Assembly: GCA_000320605.2 (NCBI GenBank)
Contig: KB445792.1
Coordinates: 248,001 to 312,000 of the forward strand
Origin: Gelatoporia subvermispora B
Taxonomy: Eukaryota > Basidiomycota > Agaricomycetes > Polyporales > Gelatoporiaceae
Length of the DNA: 64,000 bases
Reading direction: 5' to 3'
Shown: piece after piece, positions 1-8,775 of the stretch
How the letters are laid out: the number at the start of each line of letters is the position of its first letter
How positions within the stretch are numbered: position 1 is the first letter of the stretch
Notes under the pieces: model-generated
Told to the model about the DNA's origin: nothing
The model's input: only the letters and a program-made list of their open reading frames with translations
Databases searched by the model: none
Translations under genes and position numbers: made by a program

Positions 1-354
1 TTTCTCTACGCTACTCGTGCCCAGACTGACGCCGGCGTTATTCACGAGAACGTCGACATGTTTCTCGTGCTTAGATAGTTCGTTCGCGAGATTCTGGAGC
101 GATGCCTTATCGGTGATGTCTACTTGGACGGGGATGATCTTCCCCTGCGGGTGCGCGAGAGACGCACCCCACGTCTTCGCGGCTGTCTGCAGTGCCTCTG
201 CGCGACGTCCGGTGATGTACACGCGTGCACCGTTATTTGCGAACGCCTGAGCGATCATGAGCCCGATGCCCGTGCCGCCGCCGGTCACGACGACGACCCA
301 GCCCTCAACGTTGAAGAGCTGCGGGCTGGTAAACTTCTTGTTTCCTTCGGCCAT
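1..354 (-). CDS. Short-chain dehydrogenase/reductase, N-terminal part (cut by window edge)
   Basis: Reading frame of 118 codons from the ATG at 354 to the left edge with no stop. The protein opens MAEGNKKFTSPQLFNVEGW and shows both classical SDR signatures: the dinucleotide-binding glycine motif TGGGTGIG near residues 24-31 and the NNAG motif near residue 105, with a Rossmann-type beta-alpha pattern between. A conserved N-terminal half like this predicts an NAD(P)-dependent oxidoreductase; the catalytic Tyr-x-x-x-Lys lies outside the window, so the substrate cannot be told. No intron is seen in this part. Its promoter faces the long non-coding stretch to the right, where two palindromic CACGTG sites lie about 310 and 850 bp upstream of the start. 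Confidence 0.9.
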   Translation of the reverse strand, partial: MAEGNKKFTSPQLFNVEGWVVVVTGGGTGIGLMIAQAFANNGARVYITGRRAEALQTAAKTWGASLAHPQGKIIPVQVDITDKASLQNLANELSKHEKHVDVLVNNAGVSLGTSSVEK

Positions 355-660
355 CTCTTCTATTGATACTTTGTTGCTAACAGGGCGAGTGAGATGAGAA
401 GTGCGTATATGCGCCGCGGCGGGTAGCGGTCTATGTCTGGGTATTTGACGTGCAACTGGGCGATATATGCGGGGAGAAATACGGAAGAGTGCGAGCATCG
501 TGAACGCGGCTTTTGTACCCTTCTGGGGCCATTCTTGTAATAGCCCGTTGTGGAACGCAGAGCAGACGCAGAGAGCAGCTCGCTGCGTCACTCTGACGCT
601 CCGGACGGTCGACACACGTCATAGCAAAGGCGCGTCCCACCGCCGCCACTTGCCACTTTC

Positions 661-688
661 TGAAACGCGATCACGTGGAGCGTGTTAG
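661..688. promoter_or_regulatory. Palindromic E-box motif, copy 1
   Basis: Begins with 17 bases identical to copy 2 at 1200-1227 (TGAAACGCGATCACGTG) and ends in GTTAG like it; 24 of 28 positions agree overall. The core CACGTG is the binding site of bHLH proteins such as Cbf1/Pho4 (family knowledge). Flanking AACGCG and CGTGTT form an imperfect inverted repeat around the core. A role in controlling the SDR gene to its left is inference. Confidence 0.4.
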
Positions 689-1199
689 TCACCTGATATG
701 CGCCACGACGCTCTCGGCAACTTAGACGACGGTCAGTTTGACTCTCAAAGTCATCAGTGACCTTCCTAGTTTGCAGCATCGATTTCTCCTGGATATTGCT
801 ACAGGTACAACGTCACTTCAAGGCTTGATGCACACCTAGCCATAGATCATTCTAGTGTATCCACCACCTCCGGCGACGGTCTCGACTCTCGTGTTGCCCC
901 TGCCATTCTCCCTGCTTACATACCATCGGAATCAGAAAATCTGCTGTTCCAGGTTGATAAAAGCTGTATGGGAAGGTGAATTCTACCAGGGTATCGCAGG
1001 TCGATTGTGGTGGTATCCTCGAGAAGAATGCCGAACGGGAATCACGGCGAGCCGGGGAATCTGAACTCTCCGGGTACTCCAATCTCGTCATGGTTCTGTG
1101 TGACTCTCTCCTAGATGTGTTGTCAAAGCGCAGTCGGCTGCGTCAACGCGTCAAGACTGCCCCACTACGGGTCACCATCGCACGCGCCCCTCTCGTAAA

Positions 1200-1227
1200 T
1201 GAAACGCGATCACGTGAGACGCGTTAG
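1200..1227. promoter_or_regulatory. Palindromic E-box motif, copy 2
   Basis: Second copy, 539 bp from the first. Here the outer arms are a perfect inverted repeat, AACGCG and CGCGTT, around the CACGTG core, giving a nested palindrome. ACGCG also matches the MCB-type cell-cycle element of fungi. No gene starts close by; the nearest is the SDR whose ATG is at 354. Confidence 0.4.
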
Positions 1228-3529
1228 GCGAGAGGACGAACTTCCCGCTTTCTCGTGGTCACAGATGTTCCTCGATGTTTGATTGCAGGCCAGCGGGCCT
1301 AAGCATTGCTTACAGGTATACAGAAACGAATAAGCCGAAAGCGGCTTTTCCCCCCCTAGAAGACAATGTCACAGTACTCATCAATGCGCAGTATCGTGGC
1401 AGGTATTCGGCGATTGTTGAGGATGTGGAAATATAGCGACACTATGCCCGTTACTGCAGTGAGCCTCGTGATATTTGATTAGCTTGTGAGAGCTCTCAAG
1501 TGCATGGCTCATTGCTCCAGGATCTCGAGCCGGGATTGTTATGATAATTTAACGAAGCCCACACTCAAATAAAGCACTGACAACAGTTGCCACTGACTGC
1601 AATCACTGGCGACTTATGGTGCGTCGCATTATTTGTCTGAGCTGATATGTCCGAGATCAACTGAGAAAGATACCTTGTGGGCCTTGCAAGTGTGCACGCG
1701 CCGACATTGCACGACCTCATGTTCAATCATACCGCTGTTGATATGGAGGTCCGTATCGCTATCATGACCGAGTCCCCTGTCATTGACCCCGTCAGGTTTT
1801 CGGTCTATTGGGCGCAGCATATTCCCACTAATATGTTCGCAGGATACTCTGGGATGTCGGTCCAGAGCAGTCTCCGCGCTGATCGCTATCATCGCCTCGG
1901 TGTTTGTCAAATGGCGATTTTGCTGAATTCTAGTATTTGTCAAGATGCTGCCAAGTCTTCTTAGAGACCGAAAGCGAATATTATCTCACCAGCCTTGGGC
2001 CCGAGCTCTCGATATCTGACGGTGCAGATGCCCGTACTGAGGCGAGACCGCGGGTCGCCATGCTTGCAGCGCAGACTACTGGCATTCTCCACCGGTCCGA
2101 GTCTGTCCAGTCTACGCGACCACATCTCCCAGCATGCATTCCATCAAATCATAACGCCCCTGCGGTTCCCCTATTCCCTGTTGTCTCGCGCCGCTTCGCA
2201 CGGGCCTCTGAGTCATGCGCGTGGCCTCGGTCCCTCTACAGACCAGTGACGGGCCTCCGCGGTGGCGTACCTGATGCAGCGGACGACGCCTCCCTGATCG
2301 CCGCCTGATAACGCACGCGCGTTCGCGGAGAACGAACTTAATGCGCGGCTGCGGCACGTCGCGTGCCCGAGGCCAGGCGGGGGCACCCCGCGTGTACCCG
2401 CTGCTTCCATTAAACTGCACTGCTTTTCGTGATGGCTGTGCGCGCCCACGGCGCTGCGCACGAGGCCTCGCCCGGTCGTCGGACGAGGCACGACCACACC
2501 GCGCACAGTATCTGTGCCCGATGGGCCAGAGGGCTGGGTAAAGCGTAACTCTCCTCGAGGAATGCTTGCCGGCCGCGCTCTCGGGGTCGAGCTCCCACAG
2601 TACGTGATCCCGCGATGGTGAGATACCGATCTGTTCTCTGCTTTGTACTTGCGTCCAGATCGCATTTCGCCCTGAGGAACGAACAGCCCAATTTAGAGTA
2701 AGCTACTGGGTACATGGAATATTCCTTGTTGCCAGGGCCCCAGGTACGGGCACTCACTCCCTGAGAATCATCACGCAGAACTGTACGTGGTGCAGGGAAG
2801 ACTCTGCGGCTCATTCACCTTGTGACGCCACGATCAGTTCCGGTCAGCTGCCCAGTCTAAGACCATCTTCCCGAGGCACGTTCGCGCATGCTCATCCACG
2901 CTCCTGGCATTTTACGTCTTCACCGTGCCCTTCACCGTGACACACCCTATTTCATTTTGGTAGGATGCTTCCTCGCTCCCTGACCCGCGGCTCACGGACG
3001 ACGAATAGCATGTTCTGCATAGCACCACCGGGACGGCTGCTGATGCGCGTAGACCGTGCAATCTCTTGCTCCGGCTGCAGTACGAAAAGCCTGGGCTCTG
3101 CCGGCGGAGGCGACTTGGGTCGATACAAAGCCGGCGGGTTAGGCCCGTCCCCCCGTCTCGAGGAAACGAGGGTTCTGCTCGAATCAGTACGTACGTGTGC
3201 GCGCGGGCGGCCAGTTCAATGGTCGCGTAACAGGTGCCACAATCAATGTCCTCAGGGCCGTGCGACGTACACCGCGCACGCCCTCGAGCCATAGTGCTTG
3301 AGGCGCCGCCCTGATTCGAATGTCACCCAAATCAATATCAGAGATCCTTCTTGGGCGCGTGCTGGATCTGGCACGTCGCGCGACACGTGTAGATGCGATA
3401 GATTTAGTTCGCGGATCAATCGTACGTAGTACGCCGCCGCACCACGGGCGGACATGTCATTGCGGCGAATCTGCAGTCTTGTGCGTGCGCCACGTACGGT
3501 GATGTCACTTAAAATAACGGAGGGAACCA

Positions 3530-4726
3530 TCAGAAGGACGTATGTAATTGCTTCGCAAGAATGGAACAACGCTGCTTGGCGGCGCTGATGCACTGCGGCA
3601 GTATGTCTTGTTTGCCAATAACCCCAAGACCAACCTGCGTGACAGACACGAGCCCGCCGCTTTCGTCCACCGTCACGGACAAAACAGTGTCCAACAGCGG
3701 CTCCTCGAACGACGTTGGATCTGACAGAACATGCGTGCTGCAGAAAGACGTTATTCTTCTGAAGTAATTCCAATATTGTGAAACGACACCCACCCGTCGA
3801 AAATTCCAAACGTCATCGCAGTCGGCAACCGACCAATGTGCAGCGGCTCTTTTACTTTCCGCGAGCACACCGTGCGGCCAGCCTCCTCATCGAAGCGCGC
3901 CTTCGGGAGCCGTGCTTTCCGCCCGCGTGAGAAGGCATGACAGAGGCACATGGTAATCCAACTTACTGTTTTTCAATGCAGCGACCATCGCGAGTAATGT
4001 CGCGTCAAACGCGTTCCCGTCATAGTTTATGCACGTGGCGTCGATATAGAGAACCCACGCCGCCTTGCCGGGCTGGATGCATAGCGAAGAAGGCGAGACA
4101 ATACCCGCGCTACAGCATGTAGCGTATTTAGCTCGCATGGGCTTCTAGGCCGCACTCAGCGGGAAAGCGGGAGAAGACGTACGTGACGAGCACCTCGTTC
4201 AGCCTGTCGGAGATCACCTGTGCCTCCTCCGTCGGCGGGCCAGGCTTGAACTTGGGCGAGCATATCGCGGGAAGGTCCAGGTTCGGTACTACGCATCATC
4301 GCAGCGCGGCGTCAGCGGCGCGGTCCACGGAGGGAAGAACAGAGGTTCTGATGAGGACACATGGAGCACGCACCGATGAAACCTGCTTCGGGGCTATCCA
4401 GCTCCGGTTCAGCGATCTCTGCCTTCACCCCACAGACAATAGTGGTGTCACCCAGGCGCACCAGCGCCGATCCATCTGCAGTCGAGATGGATCCTGGAAG
4501 GAGGTCAGGTCAGCTGCGGGGATAGCGGTGGCTGGTGATGGCACCGACCCACATGCACCGAGACGTCTCGCCACTCGTCAAGCTCCCTCCCGTCCGGTCT
4601 TACGTTTTCTTGCAGAAAACGCTCGAGATATGCTTTTGGATGCAGCCGCTGGAATGTTTGTGCCCGCAGTGCGTCGTCGGCAGAAGTGGAAGTGGAAGTG
4701 GAAGTGGACGTAGAGGCTGCGGCCAT
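3530..4726 (-). CDS. RRP43: Exosome complex RNase PH-like subunit Rrp43
   Basis: Six exons: 4726-4549, 4493-4374, 4288-4183, 4109-3967, 3914-3794, 3737-3530; 291 residues; all phases agree. Recognised from [20 protein letters not shown] near the N-terminus, then VRPDGREL, an [13 protein letters not shown] strand, a [20 protein letters not shown] segment, [19 protein letters not shown], and a C-terminal [12 protein letters not shown] stretch. This is the RNase PH fold of the Rrp43/EXOSC8-type ring subunit. In known exosomes these ring subunits are catalytically inactive and thread RNA to Rrp44/Rrp6 in nucleus and cytoplasm. The N-terminus carries a Ser-Thr run encoded by an AGTGGA microsatellite (on the plus strand), a likely length-variable spot. 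The second intron acceptor pair (AG at 4289, AAG at 3915) was chosen because it restores the conserved sequence. Rrp46/Rrp42 are alternatives but fit less well. Confidence 0.9.
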
Positions 4727-5071
4727 GGTGAACCGAAGAGAACGGAGCTTATGGAGAAAGTCGTGTGTGAGGCAAGTTTCACGAAGTCAAGACAATGATA
4801 GGAGGGGGATTGAGTTGGTCGCTGGCTGTCAAGAAGACGATGGGAGATGGAGGGAGGCTTGGAAGCGATTCGCGACGTTCCACTCGCAAACCGATCGCTC
4901 ACAGCGCGCAGGCGCCCATGTCAAACTCACCCAGATCTAGATCTGACAACTTAGGTTGTTCTCGCAGGGTTAGTCGCCTCGCTACATCTTACACACCCAT
5001 CATACATCTTACGGGGCCCGGAATCAGGAGTTGGTCATGAGGCGATTCCGAGACTAAAAATCACCGCTACA

Positions 5072-5092
5072 GGAAGCGGAAGCGGAAGCGGA
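5072..5092. repeat. GGAAGC microsatellite
   Basis: Three and a half tandem copies of GGAAGC in the spacer between RRP43 (start 4726, minus) and the 3' end of HOM2 (5180). No coding role is seen. The rest of 4727-5179 has no gene; it must hold the RRP43 promoter and the HOM2 3' UTR. Confidence 0.8.
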
Positions 5093-5179
5093 TCGCATCG
5101 ACACGGCAACGCTAGTGCGTATATTCCTCCACCTCCCAATTAAATTGTACACGTATCCAAAATTTACATGGCCTGCCGT

Positions 5180-6340
5180 CTAGATCTCCCCCTTGATGGC
5201 CGCATACTCCGCGTTCATGATGCTGCTCGTCGCCGCACCGATCGCGACGTTATTCGCAAGCGCAACAAACTTGATGTCCAGGACCCTGCATTGTCGGACC
5301 CGCCCAACACACACGCCCGCACCTGCCTGATAATCGCGATCCAGTCTGGGCTGTGGCCGGTCGGCCTCCTCGTGCACAAAGATCGTGTGCCGTGGTGCAG
5401 AGGGGCAGCCCATCGTGTAGACGTCCGCCGTGTACGCCTGGAGCGCCTCGCGCACCTGCTGTGGGCTCGGGGGTGGCCGCCGGGCGAAACGGACAGAGAC
5501 GCACTCGGTGTGCCCCTCGATGACCGGTACGCGGTTGCACGATGCGGAGATGCGCAGTGGCTGGCGCGCGTGCATGTCGAACGCCTTGTGTCCCTCGTCG
5601 TCATCGGCAATCCCGCCGAGGATCTTGAGGGTCTCCCACTCCAACTTCTCTTCCTCGCCACTGATGTACGGCACCACGTTGTCCATGATGTCCAGACTGG
5701 GCAGGCCAGGGTAGCCCGCACCCGAGATGGCCTGCATCGTGGTGATGATACATGATTCGAGCGGTCCGAATGCCCGCTCGAGGGCAGCAAGCGGCACGAC
5801 GACGCCTGTCGTGGAGCAGTTCGCGTTGGTAACGATGAACCCTTTCTTGAGCGGCGGCGAGTGCAGCAGGCGTTGTTGCCGGATCATCGAGAAGTGGGAA
5901 GGGTTGACAAGGGGAACAATCAGAGGCACATTTGGGTCACGCCTGAAATTCTTGGCGTTCGAGAAGACTGCTAGCTCTGCAAGCCGGAAGCTGGACTCTG
6001 AGGGGGCAGTTGAGTCAGTATACGTCAGCCCGATGGTTGTAACAAGTACCCCACCGATATCGCCAGCAACATCTGCGTCTAGCCCGGAAAAGACAACGCC
6101 GCATTCCAGGAAGTATTCAGGCTTGCATTCCTGCACGATTAGCTCTCGCACTTGGGATGGTATAGGCTGGACCTGTTTCCAGGCTACCGCTTTGGTGTAG
6201 GGCTTGCCTGCAGATCGAGGTGAGGCGCCTAGTGCGTGGATCACGAAGAAAGGATGTTCGGCGAGGAGCGCGATGAAACGCTGGCCAACGGTGCCTGTTG
6301 CGCCGAGGATCCCAACTTTGATCTTGCGACCATCCAGCAT
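5180..6340 (-). CDS. HOM2: Aspartate-semialdehyde dehydrogenase
   Basis: Two exons, 6340-6055 and 5997-5180, 367 residues. Catalyses NADPH-dependent reduction of beta-aspartyl phosphate to aspartate semialdehyde, the step before the branch to threonine/methionine and other aspartate-family amino acids. Visible: NADP-binding GATGTVGQRF (residues about 13-22), active-site NCSTTG with Cys at about 156, QAISGAG, VPYISGEEEKLEWET, and the substrate-binding CNRVPVIEGHTE. Length matches fungal Hom2 (about 365). The intron 5998-6054 is 57 nt, in frame and without a stop; removing it gives AGDIESSFRLAELAV, which fits the family far better than the read-through. The ATG at 6340 directly precedes the Rossmann strand; the frame is open further upstream but that sequence is not protein-like. 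Head-to-head with EMC6. Confidence 0.95.
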   Translation of the reverse strand: MLDGRKIKVGILGATGTVGQRFIALLAEHPFFVIHALGASPRSAGKPYTKAVAWKQVQPIPSQVRELIVQECKPEYFLECGVVFSGLDADVAGDIGGVLVTTIGLTYTDSTAPSESSFRLAELAVFSNAKNFRRDPNVPLIVPLVNPSHFSMIRQQRLLHSPPLKKGFIVTNANCSTTGVVVPLAALERAFGPLESCIITTMQAISGAGYPGLPSLDIMDNVVPYISGEEEKLEWETLKILGGIADDDEGHKAFDMHARQPLRISASCNRVPVIEGHTECVSVRFARRPPPSPQQVREALQAYTADVYTMGCPSAPRHTIFVHEEADRPQPRLDRDYQAGAGVCVGRVRQCRVLDIKFVALANNVAIGAATSSIMNAEYAAIKGEI

Positions 6341-6591
6341 GGCGAGCTCAGGCGAGACGGCGAGCAAAGGGGATTTTGGGCTGGTGCAGCTGAATGCAGC
6401 TGAGGTTCTACGGCGAGTGACTCTACGGCAGAGTCCGCGTCCGCCGTCCACCCTTCCACCGGCACACGACCCGCCACATCCGGCCCAAAATTCAGGTGTG
6501 ATCAGGTGTGACCTGCATGTCACCTGACCTCGTCACACTCGCGCGCGCACCTCGTCACGTCACCGACCTGCCTTGGTCGCGGACGACGACG
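6341..6591. promoter_or_regulatory. Shared divergent promoter, HOM2 / EMC6
   Basis: Only 251 bp separate the two start codons, so both 5' UTRs and both core promoters must lie here. The stretch is C/T-rich in places but no clear TATA box or named factor site was recognised. Confidence 0.55.
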
Positions 6592-6945
6592 ATGTCGACG
6601 ACACAGGACAATGCTGCACAGCTCCTCTTTCCTCCCAACGTCCAGTACAACAATGGCCGCCTGTACACCGTCAAGTTCCTCTCTGCATGCGCTGCTGGTG
6701 CAGTAGCAGGCGTTCTCGGCCTCGAGAACTGGCTCGGCTTTGCGTTGTTCATCTTCTCCACACTTCTAACATCAGCCTGCCTGTACCTCAAGTGCGGGGG
6801 TCGGCCGGCAAAGTTCGTCCCCGGGGGCTGGTGGGAGCTCGTGAACCCTGGTCAAGAGAACATCTTCTCCTTCGTGCTAGCATGGACTCTATTCTACGGT
6901 GCGCAGAACCACATCACCTTCCCTCCGGCTGATACGAAATCATGA
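6592..6945 (+). CDS. EMC6: ER membrane protein complex subunit 6
   Basis: Single exon, 117 residues starting MSTTQDNAAQ. Pattern is that of EMC6: a short N-terminal tail, then a paired hydrophobic segment (about residues 28-68, including AGAVAGVLGLENWLGFALF), a basic loop, and a C-terminal membrane segment with the family-typical FVLAWTLFYG (about 95-104). Human and yeast EMC6 are about 110 residues. EMC6 is an intramembrane subunit of the EMC, which inserts tail-anchored and multipass proteins into the ER. The ATG at 6592 was preferred over one at 6508 because the extra 28 residues are not family-like. Confidence 0.9.
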   Translation: MSTTQDNAAQLLFPPNVQYNNGRLYTVKFLSACAAGAVAGVLGLENWLGFALFIFSTLLTSACLYLKCGGRPAKFVPGGWWELVNPGQENIFSFVLAWTLFYGAQNHITFPPADTKS

Positions 6946-7713
6946 TTCTGATGCAGGTATTGTGCACGGTATGTATCAGCCCGTGGCGTGCGGACGCGTC
7001 CTAAACTACACACACAGTATACGATTAGTGCGTCGTTGGAGCGGGTCGAGTCAGCGCCCCGCTCGCCCGAAGGTGCGATGGTGCCTTGCAGCGGCCGAAC
7101 GCACACTCATGAGTGTTCCTAGGCGCCTGCGTGTTGCCCGCATCTTCTGTTCCGCCGATCTCAAAGTCGGCGTGTCCGGAGGTGAAATGACCTCCGAGAT
7201 TGGATCTGGTGTACCGAGTGGTGTACCGAGTAGAGATGTCCTCGTCTCTCCGGGGTGAAAAGTCGTCATGGTGAAATGTGTATAGTGGCCGGCGGGACAC
7301 AGACGGAGTTGTAGATATGTGGCTTTGTTGAGTACATTTTTTCAAATCTAAGTTTCTGAGGATTGGAATGGAATGTCTGATTGTGGGTCGTGCGCAGCGT
7401 GCCAGCAAGGTTCCGGAAATATGTTCAGTGAAATTAGCGCGAGTGTGAGCCCCAGAGATACCGAGCCTTGTCAGCAGGCTTGGGTTGGAAGATGTTTCAT
7501 GATGCGTTTGGACCCTGGAGGCTTCCATCGATCGCAGCGCCGCGCGGCACACCTCGTGGGGAGCACGTGGGTCCCGAGGCTGTGGCAGCAGGTGGCAGCA
7601 GTCCACTCCCTCGCTCGAAACGGTATCCCTTGTGCTTCTCCGTGCCGAATTAACGCAGAAAGATATGTCTCCTCCACCGGCACTCATCTTAACACTTTCA
7701 CCGCCCACTCGCC
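6946..7713. other. Spacer between EMC6 and the DUF6593 gene
   Basis: Holds the EMC6 3' UTR and the promoter of the gene at 7714. A 12-bp tandem duplication (GGTGTACCGAGT twice, 7208-7231) is present. The minus strand has a 227-codon open frame across this spacer, with no domain or codon pattern that looks real; it was rejected as a gene. Confidence 0.5.
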
Positions 7714-8471
7714 ATGTCGGGGACCTACGTTCTCCTTCAGTTCAACGATGACCCAATCAATAACTATTTTGAAGACCTCGAAGGCCGAAAATCCTTTACG
7801 ATGTGAGCATTGCTCCTCCTCGTACCTACGCCTGGACGCGTCTTATATTCCGTTCTCAACGGCGTGTCTGCAGCAGGGCGGTATGGTAGTCCGAACATGC
7901 CCGACCACTTCCGCCATGCTCATTCCCGTCCCTCCCAGGTCGAAGAGAATCCCAACCTCATCGTAAAGGTCACTCGCGAACTAGACTGGGGACTACAACA
8001 CCCAGATGTTATGGGCCCCGACAACTCTTTCTTCTACTTTGGCCCATCGCGGACGCCCGGCTTCCTCATCTACGGCAACACACCACATCAATCGATGGCG
8101 ATTTCTCGACGACAAAAGAAAGAATCGAGCACGTACGTTGTCCCCCTCGTGGGTATTGTCAGAATTCTGATCATCCGATAATCAGCTCGCGCTATTTCTC
8201 CGCACAGAACGGCAAGGAGTATAAGTGGCGAATCTCGGCGCAACGGCTAGAGGTACGCCATGTGTGCGCCCAGATGGATCCGCGCCCATCCTGAAATTCC
8301 GGTCTACAGTGCGTAGATAGTAAGGGGAACGTCATCGCAGTGTGGGAACGCAGCCAACTGGAGGATGTGTACCACGCACGCCTGACCCTCAAGCATTCAG
8401 CGCTGGCAGTTGTCACGGAGATCATGACCACACTGACCCTCAACCGCGTTGCACAAGCATTGAATTGGTGA
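7714..8471 (+). CDS. DUF6593-type small protein
   Basis: Four exons, 7714-7802, 7890-8132, 8186-8252, 8310-8471; 186 residues; phases agree (the first acceptor at 7889 is the only one that keeps the frame). It opens MSGTYVLLQFNDDPINNYFE and has a middle RYFSAQNGKEYKWRIS strand and a C-terminal half with LTLKHSALAVVTEIMTTL. This arrangement (N-terminal strand, a 'dG..YkW' centre, a helix ending near the C-terminus) is what I know from the DUF6593 family, abundant in Agaricomycetes and of unknown function, with a beta-rich Tubby-like fold suspected. No signal peptide or membrane segment. Family assignment is from memory of the pattern, not a search. Confidence 0.65.
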
Positions 8472-8775
8472 CGACCCATTTCCACGCAATTTGAAGACCC
8501 TCACGCATTCTCTCTACATCTCTACATCCGCTCATATCACGTTTCGCTTGTTTTTGCTCTACATCTATTGATACAGTCCGCCGCACTGGTTTCGTCGCAT
8601 GCCTTTCTAGGCTATTTACCTCAACACAACATCATCGGCAGGAGTCCCTGTGTGTGAAATCCCTGACCATCAGGACGTGCATAAAATAGCGTGTTTCATA
8701 ATCACAACACCCGGTGCCGCAGGCCTCGCGCAGGAATTTGCCGATACAATTGCCACCGTGGACTAGATCACTACC
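8472..8775. other. Convergent 3' spacer
   Basis: About 300 bp between the stops of the DUF6593 gene (plus) and TTC27 (minus). Nothing coding; both 3' UTRs and poly(A) regions belong here. Confidence 0.6.

Larger units (their letters stand above)
355..3529. other. Long intergenic stretch, no convincing gene
   Basis: Both strands were read. Open frames here (for example minus 2213-2665 and 2410-2814, plus 1937-2308) are short, GC-driven and show no recognisable domain, no consistent splice joins and no good start context. Base composition changes along the stretch: about 1240-2000 is moderate, while 2000-3300 is GC-rich with many CpG. It may hold decayed repeats, but none could be named. The only structured signals noted are the two palindromic motifs at 661-688 and 1200-1227 and a small hairpin at 1332-1347. 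Confidence 0.5.

Noticed and set aside
1332..1347. AAGCCG/CGGCTT hairpin followed by T and C runs, resembling a bacterial terminator
   Set aside because: The window is fungal; such terminators are not used by nuclear Pol II, and no gene ends here.
2213..2814. Overlapping 134- and 150-codon minus-strand frames
   Set aside because: GC-rich, Arg-rich, no homology-like motif and no splice partners.
3252..3809. 185-codon minus-strand frame over the end of RRP43
   Set aside because: Out-of-frame shadow; the RRP43 frame through 3737-3530 carries the conserved sequence.
5168..5755. 195-codon plus-strand open frame over HOM2
   Set aside because: Antisense shadow of the conserved HOM2 exon.
7025..7708. 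227-codon minus-strand open frame between EMC6 and the DUF6593 gene
   Set aside because: No domain, low-complexity-free but random-looking composition, and it occupies the promoter of a good plus-strand gene.
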